From positions 1,219,853 through 1,283,852 of the forward strand of contig JABXIG010000003.1 in assembly GCA_013373205.1 (NCBI GenBank): 64,000 nt of DNA, read 5' to 3'. The notes under the pieces were generated by a model. That model worked only from the letters and a program-made list of their open reading frames with translations. It had not been told where the DNA came from and did no database searches. The stretch is from Methylocystaceae bacterium (lineage in GTDB: Bacteria > Pseudomonadota > Alphaproteobacteria > Rhodospirillales > Terasakiellaceae). A program made the position numbers and the translations under genes. Of this stretch, positions 24,666 through 33,703 are shown piece by piece; the first letter of the stretch is position 1, and each line of letters begins with the position of its first letter.

Positions 24666-26372
24666 TTAAAGAGCTTTTACTTTGACGATTGGTTTCTGTT
24701 CGGTATCGACCATATGGATTGCACAAGCAATACATGGATCAAACGAGTGAACAGTACGCAAAACCTCAAGCGGTTTTTCTGGATCAGCAACCGGATTATC
24801 CATCAAGGATGCTTCATAAGGACCCATGTCGCCATTTTCAGCACGTGGTCCTGCATTCCAAGTGGATGGCACAACAGCCTGATAGTTTTTGATCTTGGCA
24901 TCTTCGATCACGACCCAGTGCGACAAAGTTCCGCGCGGGGCTTCATGATGACCCACGCCACGGATTTCCCCTTTCGGGAAGACGGGGGCGTTGAAGCTGT
25001 CTGTATCACCTGTTGCAATATTATCGACAAGCTTTTGCCATTGTTGTTTCAACGTATCCATCATCACACCGGCACGGATCGCACGTGCTGCATGACGCCC
25101 TATGGTGGAATGGAACGCCGCCAGCGGCACATCAGACAGACCAGACACAGCCTTGATCACGCCAACCGCATCGTTAACATATTTGGTTGTGCCTTCATGA
25201 CCTTGCGCCAACCAGACCATAACGTTAGCAAGCGGACCCACTTGGGCACGTTCCCCGTTAAAGGTCGGGGCTTTAATCCAGCTATACTGACCATCATCCT
25301 GGAAGTCTGTATATTGCGGTTCGGTTTCGCCTTCCCACGGATGCAGCGTGTCATCACCTTCATACCAAGAGTGTTTGGAACTTTCCGCCACCCCTTTTTG
25401 GAAGAAGGGATCGTGGAAGTCTTTAATCTCGGTGATTGACGACAGATCACCAGCTTTAATATAGCCACCTTTCAGGTCAAACTTTGTGCCTTTGGTATCT
25501 TGCGGACAATCCGGCACAGTCAGATAATTGGTCACCCCGGCCCCATATTCTGTCCAATCCAGATAAAACGCCCCGATAGCCGGCACATCTGTCATGTAAG
25601 TGGATTTGACAAAATGTTCTAATTTGTCAATCCAGCCTTTGATCATCATGATACGTTCCATGTTCAGGACAGATTGGCTGTTCATGTTGACAGAGTTTGA
25701 AATCCCACCCACAGCCAGATTTTGAATATGTGGTGATTTCCCGCCAAGGATCGCAACGATCTTGTTACAATAGTTTTGAACTTCCAGCGCTTGTAGATAG
25801 TGTGCAACAGCCATCAGATTGACTTCTGGCGATAGTTTCATCGCCGGATGGCCCCAATAACCAGATGCAAATGGGCCTAGCTGACCGCTGGACACAAAGG
25901 TTTTCAGACGATCCTGAACCGCTTTCATTTCGTGCGGACCATTCAACGACCAGTCTGACAGACTTTCAGCCAGCTTTGATGTAGCAACCGGGTCGGCATC
26001 CAATGCAGAAACTACATCTACCCAATCCACAGCGGACAGATGATAAAAATGCACGATATGATCCTGAATGGCATGTGCTGTCTGAATGATATTACGCACC
26101 AATTGCGCATTGATCGGCACTTCAAGCCCCAGCGCATTTTCAACAGAGCGTACAGATGTGATGGCATGAACCGTTGTACATACCCCACAAAAACGTTGTG
26201 TAAAAAGCCATGCTTCACGTGGGTCACGACCCACCAGAATTTTTTCAATACCACGCCACATTTGGCCAGATGACCAAGACTTTGAAACACGGCCCTGATC
26301 GTTAACTTCAACGTCGATGCGAAGGTGGCCTTCAATACGCGTGACCGGATCGACTGTAATACGTGTTGTCAC
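24666..26372 (-). CDS. hybC: [NiFe]-hydrogenase large subunit HybC
   Basis: The 568-residue large subunit has the L1 motif RFCGVCTTVHA and the C-terminal L2 motif DPCIACAIH, whose four Cys bind the Ni-Fe site. After the His comes a 15-residue tail (MVDTEQKPIVKVKAL) that HybD must remove. The N-terminal RIEGHLR is also conserved. The subunit has no signal of its own and is co-exported with HybO by the Tat route to the periplasmic side. The operon resembles E. coli hydrogenase 2, so H2 uptake to the quinone pool is expected. Confidence 0.97.
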   Translation of the reverse strand: MTTRITVDPVTRIEGHLRIDVEVNDQGRVSKSWSSGQMWRGIEKILVGRDPREAWLFTQRFCGVCTTVHAITSVRSVENALGLEVPINAQLVRNIIQTAHAIQDHIVHFYHLSAVDWVDVVSALDADPVATSKLAESLSDWSLNGPHEMKAVQDRLKTFVSSGQLGPFASGYWGHPAMKLSPEVNLMAVAHYLQALEVQNYCNKIVAILGGKSPHIQNLAVGGISNSVNMNSQSVLNMERIMMIKGWIDKLEHFVKSTYMTDVPAIGAFYLDWTEYGAGVTNYLTVPDCPQDTKGTKFDLKGGYIKAGDLSSITEIKDFHDPFFQKGVAESSKHSWYEGDDTLHPWEGETEPQYTDFQDDGQYSWIKAPTFNGERAQVGPLANVMVWLAQGHEGTTKYVNDAVGVIKAVSGLSDVPLAAFHSTIGRHAARAIRAGVMMDTLKQQWQKLVDNIATGDTDSFNAPVFPKGEIRGVGHHEAPRGTLSHWVVIEDAKIKNYQAVVPSTWNAGPRAENGDMGPYEASLMDNPVADPEKPLEVLRTVHSFDPCIACAIHMVDTEQKPIVKVKAL

Positions 26373-26399
26373 GATTTTTCTCCTAAAATACTAATTGCT

Positions 26400-27539
26400 T
26401 CACGCGTGCTTAGGTTTATGCAGCACAGGCAATGTCTTAACCAAAACGATGTAGGCCATGATTTCGAAGGCAACGATGCCCACAGTCACCATAATCTCAC
26501 TCACAGAAGGGAAATAGCTGTAGCCGGGTCCCGGATCATAGGTCAGCAAAAACGCATTAAAGCGATAAAGCGACCCTGCAAACAGCATCGACACAGCCGC
26601 CCAGATCAACACCTTGGGATTGTTGCGTTTTTCTTGTGAACTCAAGATCACAATCGGGATGATGAACAGTACCGTTTCCATAATAAACAACAGGCTATTC
26701 TTATCGCCAGCAAAGATATAACCGAACTTACCGTGCATCAGGATTTCCGCAAAACGGATCACCAGATAAACAGACAAAATACCGACAATGATCTTGCCCA
26801 GTTTGGATAGAAGATGGGTTTCATCATCCAGTTTAAAGGCCACCTTGGACATGGAGGCTTCGAAAATCACGATGGAAAAGCCCATACAAAGGGCCGTCAA
26901 CAAGGCCAGGACCGGTTGGAAATAAACCGTCTGCCACAATGGCGCCACCTTATAGCCCATCGCCACAAGGAAAGACCCGAGCGAGGATTGGTGCATGGTC
27001 GGCAGCAAAATGCCGAGCGCGATAAAGAGGAAGAGAACCTTGTTCAGGGCCTTCAACAGACCTGTCGCCCCGATACGTTCTAAAAAGGCGGGTGCAAACT
27101 CAATAACCAACACAAGGATATAGGTGGCCACACAAAGGCCAACTTCCAGCATGACGGCATTAAAGTTCATATGCCACGGCAACAGCAGGTTATAGAACTG
27201 CCAGTATCGCCCCATATCGATAAAGGCACCGATACCCCCAAGCGCATAACCGAGCAAACTTGCCAAAAGGGCGGCGCGCATCAACGGGTGATATTGCCCT
27301 TTGTTGAACAAATAAATGGTAATCGCCAACGCGTAACCACCACAGGCCAAGGCCGTGCCGATCACAACATCATAGACCACCCAGATACCCCAAGGATATC
27401 CACCATTGATATTGGCAACCGCGCCCATACCTTCGGTGAAACGAACACCTAAGAAATAAACACTGATCGCGAATAGGACCATCATAGCCATAAAGAAGGG
27501 GGTAAAGATTGTACCGCCCAAGGGTTGAGCTTTACTCAT
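26400..27539 (-). CDS. hybB: Hydrogenase membrane subunit HybB (NrfD family)
   Basis: This 379-residue polytopic protein has about ten hydrophobic segments and belongs to the NrfD/PsrC family that contacts quinone without heme. Recognisable parts are GINGGYPWGIW-like text (NINGGYPWGIWVVYDV), LPWHMNFNAVMLEVGL and HQSSLGSFLVAMGYK. It anchors HybO/HybA/HybC and passes electrons from HybA to menaquinone or ubiquinone. In E. coli Hyd-2 this subunit also allows proton-motive-force-driven reversal. It lies 3 bp after hybA and 27 bp before hybC. Confidence 0.95.
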   Translation of the reverse strand: MSKAQPLGGTIFTPFFMAMMVLFAISVYFLGVRFTEGMGAVANINGGYPWGIWVVYDVVIGTALACGGYALAITIYLFNKGQYHPLMRAALLASLLGYALGGIGAFIDMGRYWQFYNLLLPWHMNFNAVMLEVGLCVATYILVLVIEFAPAFLERIGATGLLKALNKVLFLFIALGILLPTMHQSSLGSFLVAMGYKVAPLWQTVYFQPVLALLTALCMGFSIVIFEASMSKVAFKLDDETHLLSKLGKIIVGILSVYLVIRFAEILMHGKFGYIFAGDKNSLLFIMETVLFIIPIVILSSQEKRNNPKVLIWAAVSMLFAGSLYRFNAFLLTYDPGPGYSYFPSVSEIMVTVGIVAFEIMAYIVLVKTLPVLHKPKHA

Positions 27540-27542
27540 GTC

Positions 27543-28511
27543 TTATTCCTCCCCATCTTTATCTTTGTTTCGTTTGACAAAATAGGTCAGCCCCGCCAAA
27601 GCAACCGCAGGCAACGCCATCCCTTTATAGATGGTGTGCTGCAAGGTTTCTGATTGCGAGGCATACGAGCGATCACCAAGTGGCGGCATGCCCAGTTTGT
27701 CAAAAGAAACACCGGAAATATGTAGAACATTTGTGCCACCTGCTTCGGTTTCACCCCAAACATGGTTAACATAATTGGCATCCAGATCTTTTTCATGGAA
27801 GCTTTCCGGTTTGGAAATATCGCCACGCGGATAATGATACGTATCACCACCTTTAAGGTTTGTGCGACGCTTGGCTTCTTCCAGCAACATCGTGCGCGGA
27901 CCAAACAAGGTCGCCCCTGTCGGGCAAACTTCTGCACAGGCGGTCATGCCACCTTTGCTGATCCGCTCCAAACCTGCCTGGTTGCACATTTGGCATTTGT
28001 GAATACGACCAAAGGCTTCATCATATTCAAACTGCGGCACATTATATGGACAGCCGCCCATACAAGTACGACACCCAATACAGGCATCGGTATGATGGGT
28101 CACAATCCCGGTCAAAGGGTCTCGGCGCATGGCCGTGACCGGACAGACAGAGACACAGCCTGGATCAACACAATGCATACAACTGCGTTTTTCAAAAGCA
28201 AAACCATTTTCTTCATGGTCTTTGACTTCAGCCGTACCGTCTTTATAGATTTTAATAACGTTTAATGTATCACCGGATAAATCCTTGGCGCTGTCATATT
28301 GCAGATCATCACCGGAAATAACAGGATCCATGTTGTTCGCTTCTTTACAAGCCGCTACACAGGCCTTACAGCCGATACATAAGGTGGAATCATAGAGCAT
28401 ACCCAACGCTTCGGGGGCAGGCTCCAGATTGGGTCGCGCTTCGGCAACAGTGCTGACACATGCAGCAGCAGCTCCGACACTCGCACCCTTTAAAAAGCTT
28501 CTACGATCCAT
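27543..28511 (-). CDS. hybA: Hydrogenase iron-sulfur subunit HybA
   Basis: The 322-residue protein starts with a Tat signal (MDRRSFLKGASVGAAAA) and ends with a hydrophobic helix (ALPAVALAGLTYFV) that anchors it. Between them are four [4Fe-4S] motif groups: CIGCKACVAACKE, CMHCVDPGCVSVCP, CIGCRTCMGGCP and CQMCN with CAEVCP. It wires HybO to HybB. The start at 28511 has GAGGGGC upstream and gives the correct Tat N-terminus; a 25-residue extension is rejected. The gap to hybO is 10 bp. Confidence 0.96.
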   Translation of the reverse strand: MDRRSFLKGASVGAAAACVSTVAEARPNLEPAPEALGMLYDSTLCIGCKACVAACKEANNMDPVISGDDLQYDSAKDLSGDTLNVIKIYKDGTAEVKDHEENGFAFEKRSCMHCVDPGCVSVCPVTAMRRDPLTGIVTHHTDACIGCRTCMGGCPYNVPQFEYDEAFGRIHKCQMCNQAGLERISKGGMTACAEVCPTGATLFGPRTMLLEEAKRRTNLKGGDTYHYPRGDISKPESFHEKDLDANYVNHVWGETEAGGTNVLHISGVSFDKLGMPPLGDRSYASQSETLQHTIYKGMALPAVALAGLTYFVKRNKDKDGEE

Positions 28512-28521
28512 CACACGCCCC

Positions 28522-29640
28522 TCAGTCTTGACTGTCGCGAGCATCAGATGAACCGGATTTTTTCGCTGCCATGGCCGCGCCGCCAACGATGGCCCCTACA
28601 GCTGCGCCCGCAACCGCTGCTGCACCCGCTGTCACGTTGGATGTTTCTTCGCGATCTGAAATTTCAGGGAAGGCATTTGGCGGTGTATGGGTTTTGACAT
28701 CTGCCAATGAGAACAGCGGCTTGGTAAAGCCCACGCCTTCTTCTGTACAGCCAAAACAAGGATGGCCCACACCAATCGGCCAAGTCCCACCACCGATATC
28801 GTTAAATTCAACGGCCGGACAGTTGGAATAAGTCTCAGGACCTTTACAGCCCAGTTTATATAGACAGTAGCCTTTCTTATGGCCTTCATCGCCAAATTCT
28901 TTTGCAAAACGACCTGCATCAAAGTGCGGACGACGTTCACAGTTTTCATGGATCAAGCGACCATAAGCAAATTTTGGGCGGTTCTGACTATCCAGTTCCG
29001 GCAAAGACCCAAAGGTCAAAAAGTGCATGACCGTAGCTAAAAAGTTATATGGGTTTGGCGGACAGCCCGGAATATTAACAACGGTTTTGCCCGGCAAAAC
29101 AGATTGTGTCCCTTGCGCTCCTGTTGGGTTTGGATAAGCCGATTGCACGCCCCCCCATGACGCACATGACCCAAACGCGATGATGGCTGCTGCATTTTCA
29201 GCAGCTTCGACCGTGTGTTCAAGCATGGTTTTCCCGGCGATCTTACAATAGACGCCCCCGTCCTTGGTCGGGATCGCCCCTTCCACCACCAGCAGATATT
29301 TGCCGGCGTTTTCTTTCATGGACAGTTCCTTCATATGTTCAACCTGATGACCCGCCCCTGTATCCAGCGTCTGGTGGTATTCCAGCGAGATCATTTCAAG
29401 GATTAAACGTTCGAGCGTCGGATGCTCTGAACGGAGCAGGGTTTCAGTCGGACCAGTACATTCCTGACCATGCAACCAGATCACCACCGGGCGTTTCTTC
29501 GGTTTGGCGACAGCTTCTGCCATAGCGATGGCGTCAGAAGTGGACAAGCCCAAAGAAGCAGCAATGCCTGTGCAATATTTCAGGAAATCCCGGCGACTTA
29601 CACCAAGTCGTTTTTCGAGCGTTGTAAAATCACCCTTCAT
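28522..29640 (-). CDS. hybO: [NiFe]-hydrogenase small subunit HybO
   Basis: The 372-residue precursor has a Tat motif SRRDFLKYC within the first 25 residues. Cluster ligands for the proximal, medial and distal Fe-S centres are in HGQECTGPTE, NIPGCPPNP, HENCERRPHFD, GCKGPETYSNC and GHPCFGCTEEG. A glycine/alanine-rich hydrophobic helix near the C-terminus (GAAVGAIVGGAAMAA) fits a membrane anchor. The start at 29640 is chosen because GGGAGG lies 10 bp upstream; the ATG at 29658 overlaps that site. It is the first gene of the operon and follows a sigma-54 promoter. Confidence 0.96.
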   Translation of the reverse strand: MKGDFTTLEKRLGVSRRDFLKYCTGIAASLGLSTSDAIAMAEAVAKPKKRPVVIWLHGQECTGPTETLLRSEHPTLERLILEMISLEYHQTLDTGAGHQVEHMKELSMKENAGKYLLVVEGAIPTKDGGVYCKIAGKTMLEHTVEAAENAAAIIAFGSCASWGGVQSAYPNPTGAQGTQSVLPGKTVVNIPGCPPNPYNFLATVMHFLTFGSLPELDSQNRPKFAYGRLIHENCERRPHFDAGRFAKEFGDEGHKKGYCLYKLGCKGPETYSNCPAVEFNDIGGGTWPIGVGHPCFGCTEEGVGFTKPLFSLADVKTHTPPNAFPEISDREETSNVTAGAAAVAGAAVGAIVGGAAMAAKKSGSSDARDSQD

Positions 29641-29706
29641 ATTCGGATATCCTCCCATTGTGAGGCCCTTGCCCCGATAACATAAAAATCGTCCTGCCAT
29701 CGGAGC

Positions 29707-29721
29707 GCAATTTCCATGCCA
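29707..29721 (-). promoter_or_regulatory. Sigma-54 (RpoN) promoter of the hyb operon
   Basis: On the minus strand the sequence TGGCATGGAAATTGC matches the sigma-54 consensus TGGCAC-G-N4-TTGC at all but one position, with the invariant GG and GC exactly 10 bases apart. The predicted start lies near 29696, about 55 bp before hybO. The divergent operon encodes an NtrC-class activator that requires sigma-54, which supports the call. Confidence 0.85.
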
Positions 29722-29776
29722 TGCGCTTAAAGGTAAGTAACAAAAGGGAAATATGCCTTACGTAAAAAATTCACCA

Positions 29777-29790
29777 TTCCACAAGTGGAA
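29777..29790. promoter_or_regulatory. Candidate enhancer palindrome upstream of the sigma-54 promoter
   Basis: TTCCAC-AA-GTGGAA is a perfect 6-bp inverted repeat centred roughly 88 bp upstream of the predicted hyb transcription start. That is a normal distance for an NtrC-class activator site. The remaining 29722-30069 DNA is A/T-rich, with no ORF of note. Confidence 0.4.
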
Positions 29791-30015
29791 GCAACAATCC
29801 GCCTTGGACCCAAAAGATGCAAAGATACTTACCACCTCACAATAAAACCAAGCACATTTATCAGGTTTTTTATTAGAAAAAATGCATTTGCAAAGGGTTA
29901 TTATTGCGATTCAAATCAATTCGCAGGGGAAAAAAGAATTTTTGCGCAACTTAATACAAACAAACAGATAATTCGTAAACAAACTGTCCATTTATGACGT
30001 AAATTGAAAAAAAAC

Positions 30016-30032
30016 TTTCCATTTTATGGAAA
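30016..30032. repeat. 17-bp palindrome in the hybE leader
   Basis: TTTCCAT-TTT-ATGGAAA is perfectly symmetric and lies 38 bp before the hybE start. It shares the TTCCA core with the palindrome at 29777, so it could be a second site for the same regulator, or an AT-rich hairpin in the leader. Confidence 0.4.
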
Positions 30033-30069
30033 ATCATGTTTTTTAGAAACATTCCACAGGTTTCATTTA

Positions 30070-30657
30070 ATGAGGGGCATGGCTGTGAATAGTGCCAACA
30101 CAGAAGACATCAGCACCAAACTGGAAAGCTGCTTTAACCATATTCTGAACGAAAACATGCAGGGTATTAACATCCTTAACCACGAACTTGAGGTGGAAGC
30201 CGTTGAATTTCAGCACTGGGATGGTCGCATGCTTGGGATGATCATTACCCCCTGGTTTGTTAATCTGGTCATGCTGCCCAAAAACGGTGATAACTGGGAC
30301 CAGCTTGCCTTGGGCCAGAAGGAAAAAATCGCCTTTCCCTCTAAAGATTTGGACATGATGGTCAATGATATTGATGGCTTTGGCTATTGCCGGACCTATT
30401 CTCTTTATTCGCCATGCAAGGACCTGCCCAATCAGGAATCCGCACGTATTGCCGCTGCCATGTTTCTGCGTGATCTTTTGGACGAAACCAAACGGGTAGA
30501 ACCAACCTATTCAGAAGAACAAATCGCACGCTACCTTGAAAAAGAAGACATGATTCATCAGGAAGAATTAAAAAAACAATTCTCAGAGCCACTCCAGATG
30601 AAGGAAGAAGTCAACCGTCGTGATCTTTTGCGTGGCAAATTACGTCAAGATAACTAG
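30070..30657 (+). CDS. hybE: HybE/HupJ-type hydrogenase assembly chaperone
   Basis: The 195-residue protein has the HybE signature region INILNHELEVEAVEFQ followed by GMIITPWFVNLVMLP, then an acidic/charged C-terminal helix. HybE binds the Tat signal of the hydrogenase small subunit and delays export until the large subunit is mature. There is no rubredoxin fusion as in HupJ. The start is uncertain: ATG-30070 has CAGG upstream, while ATG-30079 and GTG-30085 are alternatives; a TTG at 30004 is unlikely. It lies 17 bp before the regulator gene and is divergent from the structural operon. Confidence 0.88.
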   Translation: MRGMAVNSANTEDISTKLESCFNHILNENMQGINILNHELEVEAVEFQHWDGRMLGMIITPWFVNLVMLPKNGDNWDQLALGQKEKIAFPSKDLDMMVNDIDGFGYCRTYSLYSPCKDLPNQESARIAAAMFLRDLLDETKRVEPTYSEEQIARYLEKEDMIHQEELKKQFSEPLQMKEEVNRRDLLRGKLRQDN

Positions 30658-30674
30658 GACTTAAGGACAGATTG

Positions 30675-32150
30675 ATGATGCAGGAACGTGCCACCATCCT
30701 TGTTGTTGACGATGAAGTCAGAAGCCTTGAAAGCTTAAACCGCATTCTCGAAGATGATTTCAACGTACTGATGGCTGAAAATACCATTGAAGCTGAGAAA
30801 ATCCTCAAGACAGAATGGGTGCAAATTATCCTGTGTGACCAGCGCCTGCCCGGTCTGACTGGCGTAGAGTTTTTAAAGCATGTGCGCCACAAATGGCCCA
30901 ACATCATCCGTATGATCATTTCGGGCTATACCGACAGCGAAGATATTATCAGGGCACTAAATGAAGCTGGTATTTACCATTATATTACAAAACCTTGGCA
31001 ACCCGACAATCTATTAATCACGATTAAAAATGCCGTCCAGCTTTTCGACCTGCAACGCCAAAATGAATCGCTGTCTATTGAACTAAAAATCGCCCCCGAT
31101 GCCGTTGAAAAATCTGTCGGACAAAAGCGCGAAACCTTGAAACGCAGCTATTCCAGTGACGATGGTATTGTGCGCGCAAAAGACAGCCCGTTAAACGAAG
31201 TCTGCGACAAGATCAAACGGGTTGCTCCTTATGACATTTCGGTCATGATCACGGGAGAATCAGGAACGGGTAAAGAACTTGCCGCCCGTGCGTTGCATTA
31301 TAATTCACACCGGGCAGATAAACCTTTTATCGTCGAAAACTGTGCCGCCCTACCCGACCAATTGCTGGAAAGTGAACTGTTTGGCTATAAAAGCGGGGCC
31401 TTTACAGGGGCGGTCGAAGATCGTGTTGGTCTATTTGAACGCGCCAACGGTGGCACTATCTTTTTAGATGAAATTGGCGAAGTTTCCCCCGCTTTTCAGG
31501 TCAAACTGTTGCGTGTCCTGCAAGAAGGCGAAGTCCGTCCCCTTGGCGCCAGTCGCACCAGACAAGTTAATGTCCGCGTCATCGCTGCCACCAATCGTGA
31601 TTTGGCCGCAGATGTTAAAACCGGGCGTTTTCGCGAAGATTTATATTATCGGCTCACGCCGGTCAGCATCCATATTCCGCCGTTGCGTAAACGGATCAAT
31701 GACATACCTGTACTGGTAGATCGCCTGCTTGATCACGCCATGTCCCATCTTGGCAAAAAAGTTGATGGTATAAGTGACGAGGCCTTAAACTGCATGCAGG
31801 CTTATCACTGGCCGGGAAATGTACGTGAGTTGCAAAATGAACTGCAGCATCTTCTGGTCATGAGTGACAGTAAAGTTCTCGGGGCTGACATGTTATCTGC
31901 CCGTATTTTACGCGCAGCCCCAACCGATGAAGAATTGGAACTTCAAAGCCTTGCCCCGTTAAATGGCAACCTTAAAGATCGGGTCGAAGCCATTGAAGCG
32001 CGCATTTTGAAAGAATGTTTGATCCGACATCAATGGAACAAAAGCCGCGCGGCCAAAGAGTTAGGGCTTTCGCGTGTCGGTTTACGTTCAAAGCTGGAAC
32101 GGTATGGCCTGTCCAAAACAGAACAGATTACGCAACCAGACCCCGTTTAA
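30675..32150 (+). CDS. NtrC-family response regulator, HoxA/HupR-like hydrogenase activator
   Basis: The 491-residue protein has a receiver (1-125; Asp acceptor in [14 protein letters not shown]), an AAA+ domain (about 165-400) with Walker A GESGTGKE, the sigma-54 contact loop GAFTGA and Walker [12 protein letters not shown], and a Fis-type HTH at the end ([18 protein letters not shown]). It fits the HoxA/HupR group that turns on uptake hydrogenase genes with RpoN. The hyb sigma-54 promoter across the divergent gap is the expected target. A cognate HoxJ/HupT kinase and an H2-sensing hydrogenase are absent here. AAGGA at 30663 supports the start at 30675. Confidence 0.93.
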   Translation: MMQERATILVVDDEVRSLESLNRILEDDFNVLMAENTIEAEKILKTEWVQIILCDQRLPGLTGVEFLKHVRHKWPNIIRMIISGYTDSEDIIRALNEAGIYHYITKPWQPDNLLITIKNAVQLFDLQRQNESLSIELKIAPDAVEKSVGQKRETLKRSYSSDDGIVRAKDSPLNEVCDKIKRVAPYDISVMITGESGTGKELAARALHYNSHRADKPFIVENCAALPDQLLESELFGYKSGAFTGAVEDRVGLFERANGGTIFLDEIGEVSPAFQVKLLRVLQEGEVRPLGASRTRQVNVRVIAATNRDLAADVKTGRFREDLYYRLTPVSIHIPPLRKRINDIPVLVDRLLDHAMSHLGKKVDGISDEALNCMQAYHWPGNVRELQNELQHLLVMSDSKVLGADMLSARILRAAPTDEELELQSLAPLNGNLKDRVEAIEARILKECLIRHQWNKSRAAKELGLSRVGLRSKLERYGLSKTEQITQPDPV

Positions 32151-32284
32151 AAAGCGCAGTATCGCTTGATTTAGTAGGCAAATATTGCCTCTTTCGCGAG
32201 AGCAGAATTAACGATAAAATAACAAAATAGTGAAATGATGTCGGCTAACTTTGTTTTGGCTGTAGATGATAGATTGTTAATCAC

Positions 32285-32656
32285 ATGAAACCACAAGATC
32301 AAAAATACAGATTACATAAATCCGGTCTGGCATTGGCATGCGCAAGTATGCTGATACTTTCAGGCTGCACATCCAATTTTATGATTGGGGATGCGGTTTC
32401 CACAATTGCGACAGACAAAACAATGGGCGACCATATTATATCATACTTTAGCCGGAAAGATTGCTCCACTGTCCGTCAGGAACAGGGGCTTTCATATTGT
32501 AAAGAAGACACACCGGACCCTTCCAAAGCCCCAAAAACCCATTGCTATCGTGAACTTGGTAAAGTCACCTGCTACGAAGAAGCAGACTTAACAAGTATCC
32601 GCGCCCCTATTGAAGACCGAAAAGACCCGGTTCACACATGGAAAAAAAGTTATTAA
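32285..32656 (+). CDS. Small lipoprotein of unknown function
   Basis: The 123-residue precursor has a hydrophobic signal ending in lipobox LILSGC, so it should be lipidated. The mature part has four more cysteines (in KDCST, SYCKE, THCYR and VTCYE) that may pair as disulfides in the periplasm. No family is recognised. A strong bidirectional terminator follows, shared with the cold-shock gene on the other strand. Confidence 0.8.
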   Translation: MKPQDQKYRLHKSGLALACASMLILSGCTSNFMIGDAVSTIATDKTMGDHIISYFSRKDCSTVRQEQGLSYCKEDTPDPSKAPKTHCYRELGKVTCYEEADLTSIRAPIEDRKDPVHTWKKSY

Positions 32657-32692
32657 ACCACCTGTAAATCAGATGGCTCCGAATATAAAAAA

Positions 32693-32725
32693 AGCCCGCT
32701 GAGAATATCCTCAGCGGGCTTTTTG
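32693..32725. terminator. Bidirectional intrinsic terminator
   Basis: AGCCCGCTGAG (32693-32703) and CTCAGCGGGCT (32710-32720) pair perfectly over 11 bp, with T5 after and A6 before. It serves the lipoprotein gene on the plus strand and the cold-shock gene on the minus strand. Confidence 0.9.
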
Positions 32726-32742
32726 CATTCTTATCAGGCTTA

Positions 32743-32949
32743 TTAGTCAACAAGCTTGATGTCAGAAGCAGCTTCTTTACCGCGGCTCATGGCGATTTCG
32801 AAAGAAACTTTTTGGCCGTCATTCAATTGTTGAATGCCAGACTCGTGCAAAGCAGAGATATGAACGAAAACGTCCTTACCACCTTCTTCCGGAGAAATAA
32901 AGCCATACCCTTTAGTAGAGTTGAACCACTTAACTGTACCTGTAGCCAT
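32743..32949 (-). CDS. CspA-family cold-shock protein
   Basis: The 68-residue protein is a single cold-shock domain with RNP1-type KGYGFI and RNP2-type VFVHIS motifs. It binds single-stranded RNA and DNA and melts mRNA structure. The start is at 32949, where an AAGGA site lies upstream; the in-frame ORF to 33003 is leader. The 283-bp upstream gap leaves room for the long structured leader typical of csp mRNAs. Confidence 0.96.
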   Translation of the reverse strand: MATGTVKWFNSTKGYGFISPEEGGKDVFVHISALHESGIQQLNDGQKVSFEIAMSRGKEAASDIKLVD

Positions 32950-33232
32950 TAGTCTGTTTTCCTTAGTTAGTCTAATATGTTCGTTCCATTTCGGGAACAT
33001 CAAGAGTTCGGTAGTCTACGATTGAAGGCAAAGGAGAACTCAAGGAACTGATAGACCTAAGACCTGAGAACAGACCCTAACTATAAGATTCAGCTTAAGA
33101 CTCGGTTTTTTCCTTAAAACGAGCAAAAACGTAACTCACCAATATTTGTATGTGAATTATTGCTCAAAATCAATTTAATATTATATGACAGAGTTACGAC
33201 TTTAGCGTTTAACTGTTATAAAAAGTTAAAAA
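32950..33232 (-). other. Leader/promoter region of the cold-shock gene
   Basis: This gap has no ORF of interest. It is A/T-rich toward its right end and purine-rich near the gene. I could not place -35 and -10 boxes or a cold-box with confidence. The right part also covers the 3' flank of the leftward 106-residue gene. Confidence 0.3.
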
Positions 33233-33553
33233 TTACAACTCTGTATCGCCCGGCGCCACTGCCTTGCGGCGGGTTTCATCCAAAGCAAGCACTTTGATTT
33301 TTCCATTGGCGATTTTAAAAGCGTCATAGCCAAAGTCATAGACAAGCGCCAACAAGGTTTGCAGGACTTCAGGATCACTTTTGCGAAATTTGTCATTCGA
33401 CATCCAATGATTCGCAATTGATTGGATCGCCATTTGCTCAACCGTCATCTGATTTTTCTTGGCTTTTTCGACCAAAGCCTGGATGGCGTATTCATTGATA
33501 ACACCATCTTCAACGATGATTTTCTTTTTGTTGATTCGAATAAATTTATCCAT
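33233..33553 (-). CDS. Hypothetical protein, 106 residues
   Basis: A Lys/Ala-rich protein, mostly helical by composition, with no signal peptide, cysteines or membrane segment. A central segment (AYDFGYDAFKIANGKI-like, LALVYDFGYDAFKIANG) looks conserved in style, but I do not recognise the family. The AGGGCT before its ATG is a fair ribosome site. It stands alone, divergent from the DUF523/DUF1722 gene. Confidence 0.65.
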   Translation of the reverse strand: MDKFIRINKKKIIVEDGVINEYAIQALVEKAKKNQMTVEQMAIQSIANHWMSNDKFRKSDPEVLQTLLALVYDFGYDAFKIANGKIKVLALDETRRKAVAPGDTEL

Positions 33554-33703
33554 AGCCCTGCTCTAATATGATTTTCTTTCGTCTTTTTTAGACTAAGAAT
33601 GACTTTTTTTGAAGAATAAACTGATCCAATCACATAAGCTGTACGTACACAAAATAACGACCACCTTGGCACTTTTTGTAACCTGATCATAAGGACATGA
33701 AAA

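Noticed and set aside
24714-25439. 241-codon ORF on the plus strand opposite hybC
   Set aside because: hybC is certain from its cysteine motifs over its full length; the opposite ORF has no ribosome site and no protein-like pattern.
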